Of a stretch of 64,000 nt of DNA, positions 37,204 to 50,584 are shown piece after piece. A program made the position numbers and the translations under genes. The stretch spans positions 36,464,625 to 36,528,624 of the forward strand of contig CM046853.1 of NCBI GenBank assembly GCA_025617745.1, written 5' to 3'. Position 1 is the first letter of the stretch; each line of letters opens with the position of its first letter. Below the pieces are notes generated by a model that was not told the origin of the DNA, made no database searches, and worked only from the letters and a program-made list of their open reading frames with translations. The stretch is from Heliocidaris erythrogramma (taxonomy: Eukaryota; Echinodermata; Echinoidea; Camarodonta; Echinometridae).

Positions 37204-39000
37204 TTAATTATGCTTGCTCATTAGGTATGATATCATTCCTATAATTGATTCCAGTAAATATTATTTCTAGAATTGAGACTGATGAACTAAAGTTGTGAAG
37301 CTGTCTTTGAAAAATAAGTTGATTTCAAACAATTACGTGTAAATGGTCAAAATGACAGGGTTTCTGAATATGCATTTCATTTTCAAAGCACACTTTCATT
37401 ATTCTGTATACATGTACAGACCTACAGTACACAATTTTGTACTTGTTGCTTTATAAAGTGATGAGATAGATTGAGTCAAACCCTGTTCCCACAGAAAGAA
37501 AGTTTGCATTGGGAAGCACATCACTTTACCCTATATCAAAGAGCAATCAAGGACATGTGCACAAAATATAAATCAGACTTCTAATCGATACCAGTGGTAA
37601 CATTCTCCCTTCATACTTGCTACCAGTTTCTACCCTCCCTCACTGTCTCTGGAAGATTGATCATGCATGTCATGACTCATTAGGCTGTAGTTCTACCAAA
37701 AAAAGTGATGCTTCTACACCTAAATAAAACACTTCTATCTTTCTCAAACAGTAGCTGTTCATGTTTTAGTCTCAAGGATCCACATTCATGGTGGTGTTTG
37801 ATAGATGAGTTCGTCTTGGTGTATATTGTGACTAAACTTTGAGCAAACATTGTAGTAGACTCGCTGAGAAAGCAGACTTGGAGTTAGTCACTGCAGACCA
37901 TCCATCATGGCTATCATACAATGCACTTGTTGCCTCCTTTTAGGGGGTTTCCTCCAATTTACATAATTAAATGGACAGAGCGTGCATTATCTACACCAAT
38001 TTAAGAAAAAAGAAAACATTGTCATTGCTAATTACCAGCTGCCTGGAGACTGAATCATATCTAGTTTTCATCCAGTCATAGCCAAGTTGTGTCTGCCTAG
38101 AGAAAGTGTCCTTGTGTTGCAGATGGCAAAATAATGTGTCATTTGCTACAAATCTTCATTGTACAAAAGGAACACAACTATCAGTTTGGTTGATTTTCCT
38201 TTTATTAATATATTTATCTAGATCCGGATGGCTCATGGTAACTTTGTGGTGGCTATATGATGTGGTCTGTTAATATACATTACATCATCCACTTTATTTG
38301 TAACTAGAATGGCATAACAGAATTCTGAGAAAAGTAGCTAACATGCTGTAGACACAGTGCGATTCTTGTTTAATACTGTTCTTTCAGAAATGAAATACAG
38401 ACTAAAGAAAAATTTACTTCACAATAAATTCTGGTTTCTTGTATAATATTGTACAATTTTACACATTCTGAATGTCAGGAACCTGTCTAGTTATGTTGAT
38501 ATTGCCTCTTAGTTTTTTGTTACTAAAATAACACTTAAAACTTCATAACCACTCCACTCCTCCCATTATGCAGAAACTCTAAAAGAGAGAAAGCCAACAC
38601 AGCAAACTCATCAACTGAAGCATGTGAGCTACATCGTAATGATGAAGCTATTCCCCATCTCACGATGAAAGCACATAAAGTAGTGAAATGGCTCCGGAGG
38701 GACGACTCTTTAAAAATGAAAATATGAATATGAATGAAGCCATTGAGTTGAGCCGGGGTGTCTAGACACATGAACAACTCCTCCTTCATAGTCCTCTTAT
38801 GATGGGGTCAGCTGAGAAAGGAAAGGCTTCAACCCGATACCGTGTTTCCAGAGAAGGTGGAGTAAAAGGGGTTCGGAGTGTGCAAGACGTAATACTACAC
38901 AAGTGTTTGGTTTAAGAGGGAGAAAGAGAAGAGGTATTGCATTTCCATCTATAGTTACAAAACTGAGATTACACTTTAAAAGTAGGGTTCACATGTTCAT

Positions 39001-39090
39001 GATAATATCGTCTGTTCAGAGCCAGAAGGGCGTTAGCTCTGTGTTAAAGTATATGAGTTAACGTCCTTCTGGCTCCAAACAGAGGATATG
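39001..39090. repeat. dispersed hairpin repeat, best-preserved copy
   Basis: Arms AGAGCCAGAAGGGCGTTAGC and GAGTTAACGTCCTTCTGGCT, extended outward by GATAATATCGTCTGTT and AACAGAGGATAT, giving about 38 paired positions around a loop of about 16 bases. Confidence 0.85.
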
Positions 39091-39780
39091 TAAATGTAAG
39101 TGCCATCTGTTGTTCTATTTGCTTTCTTCATGTTATTCTTCCTAAGCATCTTCTGAGGGGTAGAAATGGGGAAATTCTGGATTATTATCACAATATTTTG
39201 TGAAGATTTTTGTTCTCAATTTTTCTCCTTTATCATAATCACCTATTACCACCTTGTCTATGCATGACCAAGGCCTAGTATTACAGTATTTTATAACTAA
39301 TTAACTAATTAATGTTGCCTACAGAGTTATATTTTCATTTCACAAATTTTCCGGGGTGGGGCTCTTCCTATATTTCCTATCTTGTTTTGTATCACATTGT
39401 TCTTTACACTAGTGTTTCTCTTGCTTTTCTTGAGCAGTATGGAACATAACGACAAAATGAATGCATTTGTTGCAATCATGGAAAAGAAAGTCCTGGGTAC
39501 CAGATGTACAATAAGTAATACTGGGTACCTTATTAATCTTGTTACTGAAATAAGCTTCACACAGTAGAGCAGCATTTTGGGCCCTGAACTTATTAATTAT
39601 TGATTCTATCCTGTCCTCTGGTTATTGAAATGTGGATCCCAAAAACCAAATTTCTTTCATTTTCATTTGATTTATCACTTCCTGTGGAAACTCTTATACT
39701 GTAATATCCTTAGTTTGCACAAAATACAAAATCTTGAATAGCTGAGAGTTAATAGTTATACTTTATTGAATCCTAAGATC

Positions 39781-39918
39781 TAGAAAAGGAACAATATTTA
39801 ATTAATTTATTTTTTATAAATTTTTTTAATTTTTTTTATTTTTATTTATTTATTTATTTATTATTATTATTATTATTTATTTTATTTTTTATTTATTATT
39901 TTTTTTTTTGGGGGGGGG
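39781..39918 (+). repeat. TTTA/TTAT-rich tract ending T11-G10
   Basis: Runs of TTTA and TTAT, then T11 directly followed by G10 (about 39891-39918). Confidence 0.85.
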
Positions 39919-40019
39919 ATGAGCAGAGGATGATTAAGTATGCAGTAATGACTTCCTTTAACTGGCAAAACAAAACACAAACCAATGAAACCTGGCTGAA
40001 AATCAGGAACATACAGGTA

Positions 40020-40440
40020 CATTTTATTGTTCTGGACAAAAAAGCTTTACTTCCTCATTTTTTTGTAATCATTAACTCACTTCTGTCATTTTAGTTTATT
40101 TGACAGATGTCACTTACTTCTCATCATAAATAACCAGTGTAGATTTGGCTGAATTCCACATAAATTTGTGTATGTAGACTATACTATTGCTCTGGATTGA
40201 AAGCTTTATTTCCTCATTCTCATCAAGTACTTCCATCACTTGAATTTATTTGACAGATATCATTTATTTTACATCATAGATATTCAGTGTAGTGTTGGTT
40301 GAAAAATTTTCATGTCAATGTTCTGGGTAAATGCTTTTCTTTTCTTATTTTTCTTGTTATTATACTCATAATTCATGTTCATTCATAATTCATATGCATT
40401 TTACTTCTTATCTTTAATATTTAGATTGAAGTTGAACTTG
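40020..40440 (+). repeat. degenerate tandem array, three units
   Basis: Units begin near 40028, 40187 and 40318 with TTCTGGACAAAAAAGCTTTA, CTCTGGATTGAAAGCTTTAT and TTCTGGGTAAATGCTTTTCT. The first two continue with TTTATTTGACAGATRTCA and ATCATARATA.CAGTGTAG. Periods are about 159 and 131 bp. Confidence 0.6.
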
Positions 40441-41238
40441 GTTGGATTTTCTAAGACTTCAATTTTCAGTCATCAACACCTATTTAGCTATTTACAGTTT
40501 TAAACCATAGCACTAGTTCAACTATTCACTATCCTTTGTGTTATCCTAAAGCAGTACTCTATTGGTTAGGCAGAATGGTGCATTTCATGTTTAAAAGATG
40601 GCAATTTTAAACCACTCTTTATATTTCAAGTGCAGAGTCGAGCTAGTACTATTCAAATCTTGAAAGAAATACAAGTTAGCATCAGGTTTATAACAGATAC
40701 ATGTATGATGCATGGCTAACACACAATGCAATATCACGCCCGAGCTGTAACCATGACACTCTGTAACCTTAACATGAATCAAATCTACCTCCAGAAAAAA
40801 TATGACAATCTGTTATTCTGGACTGAACATTTACAAGCTGTCTCAAATTCGTTTCAGTTTCTCCAAATATTCATACTCCCACTCCCACCCTCCTCATTTC
40901 CTCTACTAGTTTCTAGTTGATACTTTCTCTCAATTTTTCTCCATATTCTGTTGAATTTTTCCCCGAAATATTTGACACATGCAGGCTGCCTACCATTTTT
41001 GAGCAAAGCCCCCAGAGGTGACAAAGCAAACACACAAGACGGCAAGCATCAAAATAGAAATTGGCAGATAACATGAGCATCAGTGCCAATTTGCAGCCCA
41101 TCAGTCGCCACTAAAGACCTCAGAGGGGCGCTAATGACACCCCACTTGATGTCACGATAGCCGACTCGCATTTCAAGTGGGACCCTACGCCACGCTGGAG
41201 GACCGTCGATGACAACATCCACACCCCCGAACGCTAGC

Positions 41239-41252
41239 GTCGCCATAGCAAC
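41239..41252. promoter_or_regulatory. candidate RFX X-box
   Basis: GTCGCCATAGCAAC fits the imperfect inverted-repeat X-box consensus (GTNRCC, 0-3 bases, RGYAAC) bound by RFX factors. It lies in a CpG-richer island (about 41040-41340) inside the long intron. A single motif match in 64 kb can arise by chance. Confidence 0.3.
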
Positions 41253-41998
41253 AAAACAGATATCAAGAGTCGTTAGCGTTTCCTGAATGTATCTACTGCC
41301 GGCCAGGCTGACGGGGGGCGGGGGGTCAGGGTGGCTGAAACCGGCAAATATGGAATTGGTTGCAGCTAAGTGTAGACACGTATCCTTTCACTGGTCGCTT
41401 TGATAAAGAGGAACAGAATTGGGATAAGTGCTCGGCTGGACCAGAAATAATAGAACCTATTTACACTGGTTTGTTATGCAAATCGCCCTACATTCTAGAC
41501 CAAGGCATATCTAGCAGAGAGCAGAACAGAATGTCACAAATTTATAAGACATGCCCATTTACTGGTAATTCTACATCTTCATTAGATGTTGTACTGAGCT
41601 GCAGTAAGCAAAAAGCAGGATTGACCACTTCTGGTTAACCGCATTTTTGGACAATAACCATAAAATGACCTGTCAAGAGAGGAATTGGATCTTCAAATGC
41701 CTGTTTCATTGATTAATAGGGCATACAACACTGTCAGTGGAAATACTTCATAACAGATTTACTGTTTCTATATCTGGCAGGAAAAGGTAGACCTTTATAC
41801 TCTAAACACATTCTTCAACAATGCCACCACCCACTGCGATATAGGAGTAAATGATGGTAACATGATCATATCTGATTTGGTCTCTGTAGGAATGAGATTG
41901 AAAAATACATAATTTGGAAGTCATTTTGAAGTCATCATATCTAATGTGGACTGGCTCCTGGATAATGATATCCCTCTAATAGGATGAGAAGTTGAGGC

Positions 41999-42140
41999 CA
42001 GGGGAGCGTTTCATCAAGCGTTTTGTCAGTGATTTTTACCGACAACTGTTATAAGCTACTGAAATCCTTGCATCTGATTGGCTGAGAGCAAATTTGTCAG
42101 TAAAAATCACTGACAAAACGCTTGATGAAACGCTCCCCTG
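41999..42140 (-). mobile_element. palindromic constant-core element, copy 4
   Basis: The best-preserved copy: perfect terminal CAGGGGAGCGTTTCATCAAG and inverse, ending CCCCTG. The core is in the opposite orientation to copies 1-3 (TGTTATAAGCTACTGAAATC, GCATCTGATTGGCTGAGAGC). Confidence 0.85.
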
Positions 42141-42519
42141 AAGTGTAGTAGAACCAAATGCCATGTACATGTAATATGAACCTATATATTTTATTTCTTG
42201 TACAGGATAAAAGAAAATCATATGGACATTGTGAACGATTAGCAAATTGGCTAAACATGTAATTTCATGAAATAAAATTTTGTTTAAATGTTTTAACATC
42301 CGCATTAAATCAAATGAAAGTCAAGAATGTGTAACCAGTCAGTCTGATTTAGCTTAATTCTAAATTTGAATTTCAGCTATCTAAAGAAGATATAAAGACA
42401 TAGGACTAAGAGGGGTTCTGCATTCAAAGACAAATATATTAAACCTAATGTCAATCACACAATTTCATTAATGCTGATTTTTGATAGTTTGATTACAAAC
42501 AATAACAAAGTGTAAATAC

Positions 42520-42610
42520 ATCCTATCATGTATTTGGAGCCAGAAGAACGTTAACTTTGTACAAAAGATGTGAGTTAACGCCCTTCTGGCTCCAAACAGA
42601 AGCTATAATA
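42520..42610. repeat. dispersed hairpin repeat
   Basis: Arms GGAGCCAGAAGAACGTTAAC and GAGTTAACGCCCTTCTGGCT, followed by CCAAACAGAAG; loop TTTGTACAAAAGATGT. Confidence 0.8.
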
Positions 42611-43769
42611 CTTTAAGACACACTGGCAGCAAAGCTGAGGAAGGTAGAAAGTTTTAAAAGCAATGTTATTTGGCATCCATATCCTTGAGCTAATTTGACA
42701 CTAATGAACATAATGTTGTGTGCCATACAATAGGGCACAACACCTTTCTACTTAAAAATTTGAAACTGTTTAGCCTTTATTGCTGAAGTAATAACATCAG
42801 TTAAATATCAATATGGATAATGTACAGAACTAAAATGTGTTTCACCGATGTAGTCAAAGAACGCTCAGCACTTTCCTCAGAATTCACATCCGGCTTCTGC
42901 GCATTTGCACCCTTCTGCCAGGTACACAATGATACGTAACATGAAAAAAGGCCTTGAACATAAATACACCTAAGCACAATCAATCACATCTTTCACTTAC
43001 GGTTAGCACTTGCCAATCACACTGTCCCTCAATTCAATGTGAGAAGGTTAATATCCAAGAACACAATGCACAATGCTGCATTGAAGTGGAGGGAACAACA
43101 GACAATAAACTTGTTTGTTACAGCATTGACCTTTTTCTCTATTTCGGACTTAGTCTTCTCTCAGATATTCTTCAGATTTCAGGGAATTTGTACTTTGAAT
43201 GATCATCATGAAATATGAAGCGTATCATTCCTTAAAAATTAAAAATAAAGAATTCCTATTCAAGTACTTTGGTCCATATTCATCTATCAAGAAAGCAATA
43301 GATAATGGCTTAATTTCTTGCAATTTTCGTTCCCTGAAGAATTTTTTTTGGATTGGTTACTCAAAGAGGTATACAATGGTGACTGACAGGCAAAGTACAG
43401 CAAATGTTCTTTATTTGACTTGAAATTTTAAGACCTTGTGTTCTCTCCATCTGCCGGTTATTTATAGGAAGTAAACTATACTCAGGTTATCAAATGAACG
43501 CATGTATAATAATGGCTTACTCTTCTTGATCACAGTCAACGGTAAACAGAACATTCCTGACAAAAATGTCCATTTTCTTTTTAAACACTGACAAAAATTA
43601 TACAGATGAATTCTAAGAATATAGAAGTCAGGTGAATTGATTTCATAGAGAGTCAGGAAGAGAGACTAGGTAGCACTCGGTGAAATGACTCTGCAACTGA
43701 AGCGCTGGATTTTGCAGGTGGGTTTGGCTGCTCAGTCGATAATCAATTGGGACGAACATCAATACCATG

Positions 43770-44400
43770 TAACTAAGTACAGTAATGTCAGTTACATTGC
43801 ACATTTCAAGCTCTCCCTCCCTCCCCCAACTTTCCAAGCTCTATTTTGCCCCTTGCTGGTTTGTTAACATACTGAATACTATTGGGTTTTTTTCATAAAG
43901 GAACTTATCAATATATCTTTTCTTATAAAACTTTATCAATTGCACTTCTGATGTCAATTCTCTCTTAACTATACATGTATGCCGATAGCTCTGGGCAGAC
44001 ACTAAAGCAATGATTTGTGCTAATACCGATTCTTCATGAAGATTATACATTCAGTAACATAAAATATCACATATTTTTCAGAATAGCATCCCTGGTTACC
44101 AATTTAGGCATGTATATTGGCTTAATCTTCTGGCTCTCAAATAAAAACAAACAAAAAACGTTTCTGACAGGAATTGGATTCATCAGTAAAATGTAAAATA
44201 AGTACCGTAATGTCATTTATATTACACATTTCAAGCTCTCCCTCTCTCTCTCTCTCTCCCTCTGTCATACCCTATCCTACACTCAATATACTTCCCTTCA
44301 ATATGTCTATTACATTTAAAACTATTTAAGTTTTATCACAAAGTAACACATCAATATTTCTATCTTTACTATAATTTCTTTTAACATGATCACAAAGACT
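43770..44400 (+). repeat. degenerate duplication, period about 420 bp
   Basis: AGTAATGTCAGTTACATTGC..ACATTTCAAGCTCTCCCTCC near 43784 resembles CGTAATGTCATTTATATTAC..ACATTTCAAGCTCTCCCTCT near 44204. Both continue through a CT tract into AATACT/AATATACTTC and ATCAATATWTC. Confidence 0.55.
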
Positions 44401-44849
44401 TAAAAAACATTCAACCCAACCGGAATTCGACAGCCCAACAAATCAGTCCTAGAAATGTGCAAGCATTACAATGACAAATAATATAATCCGAACATGATTT
44501 TTTTTTCTTCATAGGCAATACAACAGGGTATTGAAATCACCCTAAAGTTGAATTATTCAAAGTCTTTGCCATCATGCTTTTTTGTTAATTACATTTTCTT
44601 GTCAATTCTGTCCTGATTCTTTCAACCCAACCTTAATCTGAAAAAGGGTTGATATGCAAAACAACAGATTGTGAAATGTATATCATCTGAATTTTGTTTT
44701 AAAGATCACAGCAGCAATATGTCATATCTCACCTTACATGCAACCTACAAATCATCTTGGAAAATGTCATTACGTAGGAGGGGACAGAAAGATGCGGATA
44801 ATGTGATAATGTGACGTTTTAAAGAGGGTTTTTTTTTTCCAAAGCCTCT

Positions 44850-45080
44850 ATGGGTCCATTTCTCCCTTCCTCCCCCTTCTCTCTCCATCCCCTCTTTCCC
44901 TCTGTCTCCCTCTTTCTCTCTACCTTTCCCTCTCCCCTCCCACCTCTCTCTCTCTCTCTCTCCCTATCTCTCTCTCACCACCTCCCCCCTCTCTCTCTGT
45001 CCTCTCTCTCTATCTATGTGGCTCTCTACCTCTCCCTCTCTATCTATCTCACTCCCCATTCCCCTCCCTTTCTCATGAAT
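44850..45080 (+). repeat. CT-rich low-complexity tract
   Basis: Long interrupted CT, CCCT and CTAT repeats; predicted reading frames are compositional. Confidence 0.9.
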
Positions 45081-48000
45081 TTGTTTGTCTCTTTCTCTTT
45101 CCCCCGTTATCCGTACCCTCTCCCAAACTTTGCTGTATTATCTCTGTTTTGATATATTTATCCCCAACTCTAACATCCATTTCTGTTCTCTCGTTCTAGT
45201 TCTCTTGCTCTCTCACCTTATTTGGCCTCCCTATTTATCCTTAAATCTCGATATTATGTGCCTATGCATTTTATATTTTAGTTTCGTCCTACTCTTTCTT
45301 TGACCTCCAATCTCAGACAGTTCTCAGACTCCGATAAAAGGATCCAAGGAATCTGATCCACAATGCAAAGATTGAAGATGGATCATCAAGACACTTGTTA
45401 TGTAGATCATAATGACTTGGCACCTAGCAGTCTGATTGAAAAAGAAGATTAATCACATATACTGCAGTTTCATGTAACATTTCTTACTTTTTCACTTGTT
45501 TTGTGAACGTCTCTCTTTGAGGTTTGATTCAAAGAAGAAGACACAACTGGGGTATATTTCTCTGTATGCATTGTCAAGACTATTTTAATTCCTGAAAACT
45601 AACTGCTGAGAACAAACAAAATTGAACAAAAGGATGCCTTTGTAAAATGAAATCCTTCATTTATTCTCCTCGGTAGAAATGTTTTGATCGATGAATAACA
45701 GTTGAGGTGTCTCCAAAACTAGGAAAATATATTTCTTTCCTTTCAGCGATTCCGCAATTATTCCCCTAAATTTTTATGAATAAAACCTACCCCAGGCAAA
45801 GAATGATTCACTTCCTTCGTATGAATGGTCGATTGATATAAATCTGATAATCTGTTAGTCCCTATTCATACAAAAATACCAAATATTTTGTCAAAATACA
45901 AGATTCAGTATTATTACACAAGGTTTGCTGACCAATTTCCGAAGACTTTGTGATTTTTCTCTTTCATACTCATTACAAAAGTACAGATTTAATTATTACT
46001 TTTAAGAAAACAATTTTCATTACAATTGGCCTCAAACATAGCCACAAGGTATATTACAGCCACAAATTGAAACTGCTTTTACAGGCTTAGCAAGAAACAC
46101 GAACACAGATTCACGCCGAGGCACAATTTCAATTAATTTGCCAAAATTTACATACGATGTACCTAATCAACACACCTAATATTGTAACAGAGCGAAAAAT
46201 AATTTAGAGCAGGCATATCAAAGACGAAGCTGTGAAATTCTTTGATGGATTACCCTCTAATACCAGTAATTTGAGAGTATAATGAAAATTGTTAAGTAGC
46301 ATAAACTTATCTCTGTTTTGACTGCACAATAACAGTGTTGGAGATGGATATTATGTGTAGGACGCTTAGTCATTCATTCAGGGTTTCCTTCTTAAGAATA
46401 TATAAGGATGCCAGAGTTGGTTTAACAAACACTTCAGACTACCAATAATGATCAATAAATCCAATATTCTACCACACTCTATGGTCATGACTCAGACTTG
46501 GGCCTAAGATTTCAAGAAAAGTGTCTCTGATTGAACAAATGGGATGTTCCTACAGCCAAAACTTTTCATCCAGTAGCCCAGTATGGGGAGATTATTGGGA
46601 TGGAGATGAGACACAGATTAATACTTTGAATACCAATGGGAAAAGGCCTGCAATGATTGTCTAACAGCATGAGAGAAATTGAAAAGAGAAGAGCACTGGT
46701 CAGACGGAGGGTGCAGGGAAGTCTCTCGCTTGGGCTGTGATTTCTTTGTTGGTTTAGATTTGCTGGAGGTTATAATAATTGTATTACCTCTCCATAACCA
46801 AGATCAAATGGAAAAGTGTTTGCAGACCATACTCGGACTGTTATTGAGCTTCATTGAAACCAAGTGGCAAATATGCGCTCATTCTGCGACCAATCTTATT
46901 TGATTGCTAGAAGGCAGACATTGTATGCCGCCTAAAAAAAGACAAAATTATCTATGGAAGTTGGGAGAAGGAGAGGAGCGACGATCTTGGAGTTGTATGC
47001 TCAAGCTAAAAGCCTTTTGAGCCACAGTCAGCGCGTTCTTTTCTTTCATCCCTTGTTCAAACTGAGGGTGCACTAATTGATGGGTGTACAAGGCGACAAG
47101 TATTGACAGGACTAGCTGCGTTCGTGTGTGTGAATGAAGTTTGTTTTGTCGTGTTCTGCCTCCTGAGGACCAAGGGTTTCCACTAATTCTGTGCTTCTTA
47201 CAGGATGTTTCTACACCGTTCGGCTCCATCGAATGCAGGATGTGGACTTTCAGCTTTTAAAGGGGTCCTCAGCATCTATCTCCTATTTCAGAACAAAGAA
47301 TTTTTCATATCTGCCTTATTGTCCTCCATACAAAATAAATGATCCTGATCACCAAGGGAGGGAATGCTCAGTAAGAAAAATGATTTTCTCTCTCTCTCTC
47401 TCCTTTAGAAAAAAATCTTCCACACTTCAAGCAAATGGAATGATGTCATTCAAATGCTCTTACTAATCATATCACTGTACGCAAGAAGTGGACAAAGGAG
47501 ATAAAATCAAAGTAACCATGGCCCAATTGTGTCTTTCTGCTGTCCTCCAAAGAAAGAAGAAAGGACTCAACGACCATCCCGTCAATGGTAGAGATGATGG
47601 ATGGGGGTGACTCATGGATATAAAACTGACATCAAAGAACTTCTTCCAAATATAATGAATTACTCTCTCTCACCACAAGGAATTCCCTCGACTAATGACA
47701 GAGATTCGACCAATACTTGCTCCTCTTCAATTCCACCCAGGGTTTCCCTATTTTTATTCCAATTCAATTTATTTCAAATGTCTCAACTGGTATTTATATA
47801 ATCATGAGAGAGATTAAAATTGATGAGCCTAAGCCACATACCAATCAAATATTTCATTTCTATTTTTTTCTGTCGCAAAGTGGGGGGGGGGGGGGAGTTC
47901 GATAGACACCACAATTTTATTAGTCATCGTCTTGGTCTGATGCTTAGGTCTATATTTTTTTCATTTGATATTGCGAGGGTCTAATTTCTGCTTCTCTCAG

Positions 48001-48166
48001 CCTCAATATAGATAATTTGTTGCACAATAAAGGCAGAGAGTAGTTCCTTTTCCTGCCAATCTCAACGGAGTATTCGTGATTCGTCATCAGTATTTTGACA
48101 GTGTACAACTTTTGAACCCTTTTTTATAGCCTACAGCCCCCTATGAAATATCTGCTGGTTGTTTTA

Positions 48167-48256
48167 TATATTTTCTACTGAAAGGCAAAAGGACGTTAAC
48201 GCTGTGTTCAAATATAAGAGTTAATGCCTTTCTGGCTCCAAAAAGATGATATATAT
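48167..48256. repeat. dispersed hairpin repeat
   Basis: Left arm GAAAGGCAAAAGGACGTTAAC; right arm GAGTTAATGCCTTTCTGGCTC with CAAAAAGATGATAT outside. Confidence 0.75.
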
Positions 48257-49635
48257 AGTTTAACTTTGAAAATTCAAAGTAATGCCAAAGATATCTAATG
48301 CTGTTTAGATGATCCATTACTTCAACCTATTTGAAACATATCACTGTCATGTAAAATGTATTTCTAGAGTGTAATGCCAGGAATAAACCCTGATCATAGT
48401 CATATTGATCTCCTGAGGACTTTAATTTTATCTTGATCTTAATGTTCAACATGTTTCAAGATGAGATAGAGCTCCTTACGTTTATTTTGATCTAGCTAAT
48501 ATTTTGCTCTAAAGGTGCTTTAATGCTCTTTCAATTTTGCTTATGCTAAAATATATTACCTTTCTCTGTTGCTGTTATCTCCAAAATTTTGGTAAATCTT
48601 AAACTGCTCTTAAACAGCACTTTATTAAATGGGATAATACCAACAGCATGCTCCAATCTTTAAATGTCAATGATAAAAACTATGCCAAGGTACTAGGTTT
48701 TGAGAGCAATGGTTTACGATCTACTCCATTATTGAGAAGAGGGTACTCCAACCGAACGCAGACAAGAAGTTCACTGCCTGCCCCGGCCTGCAGCCGCATT
48801 TGAAAAATTTGTGAGTAATAAGTGAATATGTGGTCCACTCTGATAGATTGGTGCTCTGCGGCTAAAAATCTGATCAGCGATTGCCATAATGGCCGATTCA
48901 TGGCGTGATGGATCAAAGTAGAGAGGGTCCTCTCTCTTTCTCCTGCATTGCTCAAGCGACTTTAACAGACTAACCGCTGGTATTCATTAATATAAAGCTG
49001 ATCATGTAAAATACCTGCAGACTCCACCACAATCTTGTCTTGAGTCATGTCTCAGGCTTGTCAAGATAGTGTCAGGAGAAATTGAAAAAAAGGAGACTCT
49101 AGGTTGTCAAATTTTAGCACTCTGTTTTAGCTCTCCCTCTTATTTTCATAGAGACTATAGTATCTCATCTCATGAAAGCAACAGTCTAGAAGTTATTGGG
49201 AAAGCTTGAATGTAGTATGTAGAATAATTGTGTATTTTGAGATTTTACAATAATAAAAATCATAACACATTGTTACACAGTCTTCCTAAAAATCACATAG
49301 AGTGTAAAGCACTGCACACAGATATATGGGTACATGTGTCTGCAACGTAGTATACATGAGGTATCACACTTTGGTCTGAAGTTTTAAACTATTTCTAGTT
49401 ATATTCGAAATATGAGGGCATTCCAAGAACAATGTTTTTTCACAGGAAATTGCTACTATGATATCCATCCAAATATATATAGCCATGATTGGAGTAAATA
49501 AAATAAGAGCTCACAAATTATTTCACCCTTACTAGAACTCAACTTTCTCATAAGAACACAGTAAATACAGGTTTGGGAAGCAGGAAGCAAAAGTAGCAAA
49601 CTGATCACACTAAAAAATAGAGCAAAAGTTCTTAC

Positions 49636-49738
49636 CCGTTCTCCATTGGTACGATGACTGCACTCTACCTCTTGGTAGCTGAGAGGCAGCTAGATGAATC
49701 AAGGAAAGCACAAACAAGATGCACACGGACACCTCCAT
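49636..49738 (-). CDS. thsd7: THSD7-like protein, first coding exon (signal peptide)
   Basis: First coding exon of a thrombospondin type-1 domain protein resembling vertebrate THSD7A/THSD7B. Translation from the ATG at 49738 gives a 19-residue hydrophobic leader (MEVSVCILFVLSLIHLAAS), a good signal peptide, then a short mature N terminus ending YQWRT plus one base of a glycine codon. The start is supported by an in-frame TGA 36 bases upstream with no ATG between. The donor is ACGG^GTAAGA (phase 1). Joined to the acceptor at 19813 it reads YQWRTGDWGPC, restoring the W-x(4)-W-x-x-C opening of a TSP1 repeat, which is strong evidence that the two exons belong together although they are 29.8 kb apart. 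THSD7 proteins are type I membrane glycoproteins of endothelium, podocytes and nervous system in vertebrates; the role in this animal is inferred only. Confidence 0.82.
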
Positions 49739-49788
49739 GCCTATGATAGACAAGGAATCCCTCTGCCACTGCCCTCACAAGCTCTCCA
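49739..49788 (-). other. 5'UTR part of the THSD7-like first coding exon
   Basis: The start codon is preceded by 50 untranslated bases, and these by a strong 3' splice signal: a pyrimidine run ending ctttctttgcag, exon beginning TGGAGAGC. The mRNA therefore has at least one upstream noncoding exon, and the promoter is not directly next to the start codon. An in-frame TGA lies within this stretch. Confidence 0.6.
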
Positions 49789-50157
49789 CTGCAAAGAAAG
49801 GAAGAAAAAACATAATCACTCTTCTGTAAGCTTAAAGTGTACCAACCACCTAAAAAAAAAAATTGTGTACAGCTAGAATGTATAAAGTTAACTTTACAAC
49901 ATTTTACCTGACTTTCTAAAGGAGTATGTAGAAAATAAAGGACTTCGGTTCTGCGCTGGCCCTGCTTTGTATGAGTGCGTAAGGGCGCGTCAATTAATCT
50001 ACTCACAAGTCGCTGTAATGTTTAATCAGAGAATATTTAAACTTTCAATATCTCTTCTTAGATTTAATATTTGAAGTTTATAATATGAATATCGTATGGC
50101 AACATGGAACCCCTAACATACAAAGCAAAATATTTTATGGCGATTGGTACCCTTTAA

Positions 50158-50584
50158 CCCTTTCAGGACAAGTGACCACATTTTGTGGTTTGGCTCAGCA
50201 ACTTTTGACTCAGCAACTTTTGACTCAGAGCTCTAAGAAATATACATGATGCATGAGTGGAAAGAGCAACAATTTCCGCATACACTATGTTCATTTTTGT
50301 GGCAAGACCATATTGCGTTTGATGCCAGGAATTTTAAAAACGAGAATAAGCTTTTAAATCCTTAAATTGGCAACACATTGATAGGTTCAAAGTCATTGAT
50401 ATTTATCAAAATTGGCAATTTTTTTCAACTTCTCTACAAAATTCCTTACCATGTATATTGTTTTCAAAGACATTACACCTTATTAGAACTATGTACATAT
50501 AGCACTAAAAAGAGAATATTGTTGCCAATTTAAAGAACGGAATGTGATCAATTTAGCCCTTAAATAATTCCAGTCCTGAAAGGG
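50158..50584. mobile_element. TTAA-flanked 427-bp element (piggyBac-like)
   Basis: TTAA at 50154-50157 and 50585-50588, with perfect 12-bp inverted ends CCCTTTCAGGAC and GTCCTGAAAGGG. Near the left end, ACTCAGCAACTTTTG-type units are repeated in tandem (about 50190-50225). No open frame of note, so nonautonomous. Confidence 0.75.

Larger units (their letters stand above)
19814..49635 (-). other. THSD7-like intron 1 (phase 1, about 29.8 kb)
   Basis: Very long first coding intron, from GTAAGA at 49635 to tatttacag at 19814. It contains no other gene that I can support. Open frames of 60-120 codons are scattered without codon bias or recognisable domains. The content is short palindromic elements, tandem arrays and microsatellites annotated separately, plus a few CpG-richer islands (about 20940-21190, 33720-33900, 34540-34730, 41040-41340) that could be cis-regulatory. 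Long first introns often carry regulatory elements; that is background, not something shown here. Confidence 0.8.

Noticed and set aside
49665..50006. 113-codon minus-strand frame spanning the first coding exon
   Set aside because: The true frame is a different one: it gives a signal peptide and joins in phase to the TSP1 exon, with an in-frame stop upstream.
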